Origin: Desulfonema limicola
GTDB lineage: Bacteria; Desulfobacterota; Desulfobacteria; Desulfobacterales; Desulfosalsimonadaceae
Assembly (NCBI GenBank): GCA_020722245.1
Contig: DYLE01000087.1
Coordinates: forward strand, 1 to 9,637
Direction: 5' to 3'
DNA: 9,637 bases
Positions 6,007-9,637 of the stretch are shown in pieces (the stretch's first letter is position 1; every line of letters starts with the position of its first letter). The translations under genes and the position numbers were made by a program. The notes below the pieces were generated by a model. The model was given only the letters and a program-made list of their open reading frames with translations, searched no databases and was not told the origin of the DNA.

Positions 6007-7284
6007 ATGATACAGCGGGTCAAAGGGTTCAGGGACATCCTGCCAGACGAGGCGGAAACCTGGAGACAGGTGGAAAACACCGCCGTCGGGCTGTTGCAGG
6101 ACTTCGGGTTTTCGGAGATCCGGCTGCCGGTCCTTGAAAAAGCCGAGCTGTTTCAGCGAAGCATCGGCGCGCACACCGATATCGTGGAAAAGGAGATGTA
6201 CACCTTCCCGACAAGCAAGGGGGAGATGCTGACCCTCCGGCCCGAGGCCACGGCATCGGTGGTCCGGGCGTATATCGAGCAGAAGCTTTACGCCAAAGAC
6301 CCGGTGCAAAAGCTCTACACCCTGGGACCCATGTTCCGCCGGGAAAGGCCCCAGAAGGGCCGATACCGGCAGTTTTACCAGATCAACGCCGAGGCGTTCG
6401 GAATGGAATCCCCCTGCATCGACGCCCAGATGATCTTTCTGCTGTGGACGTTTTTTGAAAAGCTTTCGGTCCCCGGGTTGACCGTTTGCATCAACTCCCT
6501 GGGGTGTCCGGCCTGCCGGCCCCGGTTCAAGGAGGCCCTAACCGGGCTGCTGGCGGAAAAAAGCAAGGACCTCTGCGCCGACTGCCTTCGGCGCAGGGAT
6601 AAAAACCCGCTTCGGGTGCTGGACTGCAAGGTGCCGTCCTGCCGGGCCGCTCTGGCCGACGCCCCTGCGATGATCGATTACCTCTGCGAGGACTGCGACC
6701 GGCACTTTAAAACCGTGTTGTCGCTTCTGGAAAAACAAACCATTCCTTTCCGCATCGACCCCCGGCTGGTCAGGGGGCTGGATTACTACACCCGCACCGC
6801 GTTTGAAATCCAGACCGAGCAGCTCGGCGCCCAGAACGCCGTGGCCGGCGGAGGCCGGTATGACGGGCTGGTCGAGGCGCTCGGAGGGCCGAAGCAGCCG
6901 GCCATCGGCTTCGCCATCGGCGCGGACCGGCTGGTGGAGCTGATGCTTCAGCAACGGCGCCCCCCCGGCCCGGTTCCGGATGTTTTCATCGCGCCCATGG
7001 GGGACCAGGCGATTGAAAAAGCCTATGCGTGGTCATGCGCCCTGGCTGTTTTGGGGTTTAGGACCGAAGCCGACTTTGAAAACAAAAGCCTGAAAGCCAT
7101 GATGAAACGGGCGGACCGGATCGGCGCTTTGCAGGTATTGATCGTGGGAGAGGAGGAGCTCGCGGAAGGAGCGGTGATCCTGCGAAACATGAAAACAAAA
7201 CAGCAGGCATCCATCCCGATCAATGGACTGGTGGATCATGTGAAGCGGTTGCTGATGCGGCCATCAGAAATAAAAACAGGGTAA
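6007..7284 (+). CDS. hisS: Histidyl-tRNA synthetase
   Basis: Class IIa aminoacyl-tRNA synthetase that charges tRNA-His with histidine using ATP, in the cytosol. The 425-residue length is normal. Seen in order: motif 1 region near VKGFRDILPDE (5-15), TLRPEATASVVRAY (76-89), motif 2 MFRRERPQKGRYRQFYQ (109-125), the histidine-binding loop LVRGLDYYTRTAFEI (254-268), AGGGRYDGLVEALGG (280-294), and motif 3 IGFAIGADRL (300-309). The C-terminal anticodon-binding domain spans about 325-415 (DVFIAPMGD; KSLKAMMKRADRIGA). Cysteine pairs at 167/170, 190/193, 207/212 and 227/230 fall in the insertion between motif 2 and the histidine loop; similar cysteines occur in many bacterial HisRS. The ATG at 6007 has a weak GGAA 8 bases upstream. 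It is first in an operon with aspS. Confidence 0.97.
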   Translation: MIQRVKGFRDILPDEAETWRQVENTAVGLLQDFGFSEIRLPVLEKAELFQRSIGAHTDIVEKEMYTFPTSKGEMLTLRPEATASVVRAYIEQKLYAKDPVQKLYTLGPMFRRERPQKGRYRQFYQINAEAFGMESPCIDAQMIFLLWTFFEKLSVPGLTVCINSLGCPACRPRFKEALTGLLAEKSKDLCADCLRRRDKNPLRVLDCKVPSCRAALADAPAMIDYLCEDCDRHFKTVLSLLEKQTIPFRIDPRLVRGLDYYTRTAFEIQTEQLGAQNAVAGGGRYDGLVEALGGPKQPAIGFAIGADRLVELMLQQRRPPGPVPDVFIAPMGDQAIEKAYAWSCALAVLGFRTEADFENKSLKAMMKRADRIGALQVLIVGEEELAEGAVILRNMKTKQQASIPINGLVDHVKRLLMRPSEIKTG

Positions 7285-7297
7285 AGGAGACAGGTTG

Positions 7298-9076
7298 GTG
7301 ATTGAACCATTGGGAGATATGCGCAGAACCCACAGCTGCGGCGAACTGGATATCAAGGCGGTCGGCAGGGAGGTGGTGCTGATGGGGTGGGTGCAGCGCC
7401 GCCGGGACCACGGCGGGGTGATCTTTGTGGATTTGAGGGACCGGGAGGGCATGACCCAGGTGGTGTTTAATCCGGAGCGCAACCCGGCGGTCCATGCCAA
7501 GGCGCACGTGATCCGAAACGAGTTTGTGCTCGGGGTCAGGGGGGTGGTGGAGGTTCGGCCCGAGGGGATGGCCAACCCCGATCTGAAAACCGGCGAAATC
7601 GAGGTCATGGTCTCGGAACTCAAAATCTTGAACCGGGCCCAGACCCCGCCGTTTATGATCGAAGATGCCATCGACGTCAACGAAAACATCCGGCTGCAGC
7701 ACCGGCATATCGACCTGAGGCGGCCCATCATCCAGAAAAACATCATCGCCCGGCACCGAGCCGGCGCATCCATCCGCAGTTATTTGAACAGCAAGGGCTT
7801 TTTAGACATTGAAACCCCGTTTCTAACCAAGAGCACGCCCGAAGGCGCCCGGGATTATCTGGTTCCCAGCCGGGTCAACCCGGGAATGTTCTATGCCCTT
7901 CCCCAGTCCCCCCAGCTGTTCAAACAGCTTCTGATGATTTCCGGGTTTGACCGGTATTACCAGATCGTCCGCTGCTTTCGGGACGAGGACCTTCGGGCCG
8001 ACCGGCAGCCGGAATTCACCCAGATCGACCTGGAGATGTCCTTTGTGGGCGAGGATGACGTCATGGCCGTCGCCGAAGGGCTGGTGGCCGCGGTCTTTAA
8101 GGAGGTTCTGGGCATCGCGCTTAACCCGCCGTTTGAGCGGATGACCTACCAGGACGCCCTGGCCCGCTACGGCCTGGACAAGCCGGACCTTCGGTTCGGG
8201 CTGGAACTGACCGATGTCTCGGATATCGTCGCGGACTCCGGATTCAAGGTGTTTTCCGACGCGGTGAAAACCGGGGGGATCGTCAAGGCCTTAAACGCCA
8301 GGGGCTGCGAATCTTTCACGCGAAAAGAGCTGGATGATCTTGGGGAGTTTGTCAAGGTCTACCGGGCCAAAGGGCTGGCATGGATCAAGGTCCGGGAAGG
8401 GGAGTGGCAGTCCCCCATCACCAAGTTCCTCACGGAGGACGAGAAAAAGAAGCTGGCTGAACGGATCGGCATGAGGCCCGGAGACCTGGTGTTTTTCGGG
8501 GCGGATCAGGCGAAAATCGTCAACGAATCCCTGGGTCACTTAAGAAACCACCTGGGCGCAAAACTCGGCCTGATCAACGATAAGGAATACCGGTTTGTAT
8601 GGATCACCCGTTTCCCCCTGCTGGAATACGATGAAACGGAAAAACGCTACCAGGCCATGCACCATCCCTTCACCGCTCCGGTGGAATCGGACATCGCCCT
8701 GCTGGATACCGACCCGCTGGCAGTCAACTCAAGGGCTTATGACCTGGTGTTAAACGGATCCGAGGTCGGCGGCGGAAGCATCCGTATTCATCAAAAAGAC
8801 CTTCAGGTCAAGGTGCTGGAGACCCTGGGCATGACCCGCAAGGAGTACGAGGAAAAATTCGGGTTTCTGATATCCGCCTTGGATTCCGGCGCCCCGCCCC
8901 ACGGCGGCATCGCCTTCGGGTTTGACCGCCTCATGACCATCCTCTGCGGCGGCGGCTCCATCCGCGAGATGATTCCGTTTCCCAAAACCCAGAAAGGGGC
9001 ATGTCTGCTGACGGGCGCGCCCTCGCCGGCAGGCCCGGACCAGCTCAAGGAGCTTTCTTTAAAGGTGGACCTGTAG
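7298..9076 (+). CDS. aspS: Aspartyl-tRNA synthetase, probably non-discriminating (Asp/Asn)
   Basis: Bacterial-type class IIb synthetase of 592 residues, charging tRNA-Asp and probably also tRNA-Asn with aspartate. The N-terminal OB-fold anticodon domain (about 1-110) includes WVQRRRDHGGVIFVDLRDREG (31-51). The catalytic core has TPEGARDYLVPSR, YALPQSPQLFKQLLM, motif 2 FRDEDLRADRQPEFTQ (from 227) and motif 3 GGIAFGFDRL (536-545), with the bacterial GAD insertion between about 290 and 410. His38 in RRRDHGG and Gly90 in RPEG match the residues linked to relaxed tRNA choice in Pseudomonas aeruginosa AspRS (His31, Gly83); discriminating enzymes such as E. coli's have Leu and Lys there. AAGGAG (7284-7289) overlaps the hisS stop. 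I chose GTG at 7298 (8-base spacing); TTG at 7295 is an alternative, one residue longer. Translation is probably coupled to hisS. Confidence 0.96.
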   Translation: MIEPLGDMRRTHSCGELDIKAVGREVVLMGWVQRRRDHGGVIFVDLRDREGMTQVVFNPERNPAVHAKAHVIRNEFVLGVRGVVEVRPEGMANPDLKTGEIEVMVSELKILNRAQTPPFMIEDAIDVNENIRLQHRHIDLRRPIIQKNIIARHRAGASIRSYLNSKGFLDIETPFLTKSTPEGARDYLVPSRVNPGMFYALPQSPQLFKQLLMISGFDRYYQIVRCFRDEDLRADRQPEFTQIDLEMSFVGEDDVMAVAEGLVAAVFKEVLGIALNPPFERMTYQDALARYGLDKPDLRFGLELTDVSDIVADSGFKVFSDAVKTGGIVKALNARGCESFTRKELDDLGEFVKVYRAKGLAWIKVREGEWQSPITKFLTEDEKKKLAERIGMRPGDLVFFGADQAKIVNESLGHLRNHLGAKLGLINDKEYRFVWITRFPLLEYDETEKRYQAMHHPFTAPVESDIALLDTDPLAVNSRAYDLVLNGSEVGGGSIRIHQKDLQVKVLETLGMTRKEYEEKFGFLISALDSGAPPHGGIAFGFDRLMTILCGGGSIREMIPFPKTQKGACLLTGAPSPAGPDQLKELSLKVDL

Positions 9077-9113
9077 CCTCCCTCCTCTGAACTGATTTTA
9101 CTCATCAGACGCA

Positions 9114-9129
9114 CGGAAATATATTTCCG
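9114..9129. other. 16-bp perfect palindrome next to the tRNA-Asn promoter
   Basis: CGGAAATATATTTCCG is its own reverse complement and ends one base before the -35 hexamer of the tRNA-Asn promoter. It lies 37 bases after the aspS stop. It could be a protein-binding operator or activator site, or part of weak aspS termination (six-pair stem with a TATA loop, but no immediate T-run). The rest of the 9077-9171 gap shows nothing else that I can support. Confidence 0.6.
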
Positions 9130-9130
9130 C

Positions 9131-9159
9131 TTGACAATGCTTTTAATTCTCATTAAAAA
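9131..9159 (+). promoter_or_regulatory. Promoter of tRNA-Asn
   Basis: A perfect -35 TTGACA (9131-9136), a 17-base spacer and TAAAAA (9154-9159, 4 of 6) place the transcription start near 9166, only about six bases before the mature tRNA 5' end. This very short leader is common for tRNA genes. It shows that the tRNA need not depend on hisS-aspS transcription. Confidence 0.65.
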
Positions 9160-9171
9160 ACTATCCCGCAT

Positions 9172-9247
9172 TCCCCAGTAGCTCAGTCGGCAGAGCAGGT
9201 GGCTGTTAACCACCGTGTCCGCGGTTCGAGTCCGTGCTGGGGAGCCA
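9172..9247 (+). tRNA. tRNA-Asn (GUU)
   Basis: Full cloverleaf, 76 bases with encoded CCA. The acceptor stem TCCCCAG (9172-9178) pairs with CTGGGGA (9237-9243) over seven pairs. The D-stem is GCTC/GAGC with an 8-base loop. The anticodon stem GGTGG/CCACC (9198-9202, 9210-9214) frames the loop CTGTTAA with anticodon GTT at 9205-9207. The T-stem CGCGG/CCGTG (9220-9224, 9232-9236, one G-U) carries the loop TTCGAGT. The discriminator base is G (9244). The U1-A72 first pair and the short D-loop without an extra base after position 20 are features recognised by bacterial GatCAB amidotransferase. Anticodon GUU reads AAC and AAU. Confidence 0.98.
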
Positions 9248-9292
9248 AAAAAATATTATCCGCTGAGGTATACGGCGGTTTGTGTTTACTAA

Positions 9293-9336
9293 AAGGCCCC
9301 GGGGAGCCGAGCTGATGGTTCGGCCCTCGGGGTCTT
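9293..9336. terminator. Strong GC hairpin, candidate terminator after tRNA-Asn
   Basis: About 17 pairs form between 9293-9310 and 9320-9336 (core CCCCGGGG then GCCGA against TCGGC, CCTC and GGGG), with one bulged A at 9305, two or three G-U pairs and a 9-base loop. On the plus strand only TCTTGCTGG follows, a poor T-tract. On the minus strand the stem ends in CCTTTTAG, which is better. It separates tRNA-Asn from the next gene, so termination of the tRNA transcript is likely but the tract is imperfect. Confidence 0.55.
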
Positions 9337-9378
9337 GCTGGTTGAAAGCCGGGTTTATTACAACGGAGATTCAAGGCG

Positions 9379-9637
9379 ATGCGTCTTACGCCGATCGTAT
9401 TGCTTATTTTTTCAAATATATTCATGACCTATGCCTGGTACGGGCATCTCAAGGACATGCGGGCGAAGCCGCTTTTGCTGGTCATTATTTTCAGCTGGTG
9501 CGTGGCGTTTTTCGAGTACTGCCTGCAGGTCCCGGCCAACCGCATCGGAAGCGCCTATTTTACGGTCCCCCAGCTCAAGGTGGTCCAGGAAATCACCCCC
9601 ATGGTCATCTTCGCCGGGTTCTGCGTCTTCTACATGC
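9379..9637 (+). CDS. DUF486 / DMT-type small membrane protein (5' part)
   Basis: The first 86 residues of a gene that continues past the window end. The sequence is typical of the DUF486 (COG3169) family of small inner-membrane proteins distantly related to drug/metabolite transporters; function unknown. Hydrophobic segments span about 4-20 (TPIVLLIFSNIFMTYAW), 31-47 (PLLLVIIFSWCVAFFEY) and from 73 onward. The family hallmark stretches TYAWYGHLK (17-25), AFFEYCLQVPANRIGS (43-58) and QLKVVQEI (65-72) are all present. The ATG at 9379 has GGAG 10 bases upstream and a second AAGG close by. Reading frame is open to the last base. It follows the strong hairpin, so it probably has separate transcription; I see no clear promoter. 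Confidence 0.92.
   Translation, partial: MRLTPIVLLIFSNIFMTYAWYGHLKDMRAKPLLLVIIFSWCVAFFEYCLQVPANRIGSAYFTVPQLKVVQEITPMVIFAGFCVFYM

Noticed and set aside
6507..6696. Nine cysteines in HisRS suggesting a novel zinc-binding insertion
   Set aside because: The same GCPxCRP, CxxC and LDCKVPSC pattern is familiar in many bacterial HisRS proteins, so it is a family trait and not novel.
9092..9108. CTGAT...ATCAG stem as aspS terminator
   Set aside because: Only five AT-rich pairs and no T-run afterwards; too weak to call.

Overview
The window looks like a piece of a bacterial chromosome of moderate GC content. The gene content (CooC-like nickel ATPase, NifX-like cofactor protein, small 2x[4Fe-4S] ferredoxin, COG0731-type radical SAM protein) suggests an anaerobe, most plausibly a sulfate-reducing Desulfobacterota (deltaproteobacterial) lineage. 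That assignment is an inference from gene types and protein style; there is no 16S or other decisive marker here.

Left part (1-1669, minus strand): a three-gene metallocluster-type group, transcribed leftward in the order NifX/NifB-C-like protein with a Gly/Met/Cys-rich tail, 61-residue ferredoxin, CooC-like deviant-Walker ATPase with a CxC motif. Two intergenic stem-loops separate the genes. Middle part (1670-5789, minus strand): panB (ketopantoate hydroxymethyltransferase), then a 780-residue protein with a divergent class III nucleotidyl-cyclase-like domain, then a radical SAM protein with a C-terminal helix-turn-helix. Gaps of 27 and 22 bases make one transcript likely. The region 5790-6006 is divergent: panB reads left, hisS reads right, and a good sigma-70-type promoter points toward hisS with a leader of about 125 bases.

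Right part (6007-9637, plus strand): hisS and aspS form a two-gene aminoacyl-tRNA synthetase operon with a Shine-Dalgarno overlapping the hisS stop. It is followed by tRNA-Asn(GUU) under its own promoter, a strong intergenic hairpin, and the start of a DUF486/DMT-type membrane protein that runs off the window end. The AspRS carries the His and Gly residues associated with non-discriminating bacterial AspRS, and the tRNA-Asn next door has the U1-A72 pair and short D-loop read by GatCAB. Together this suggests that Asn-tRNA is made indirectly by transamidation.

I see no insertion sequences, CRISPR arrays, phage genes or clear horizontal-transfer marks. The parts least explained by known biology are the metallocluster group with its Met/Gly/Cys-rich tail, and the cyclase-like protein between panB and the radical SAM gene.
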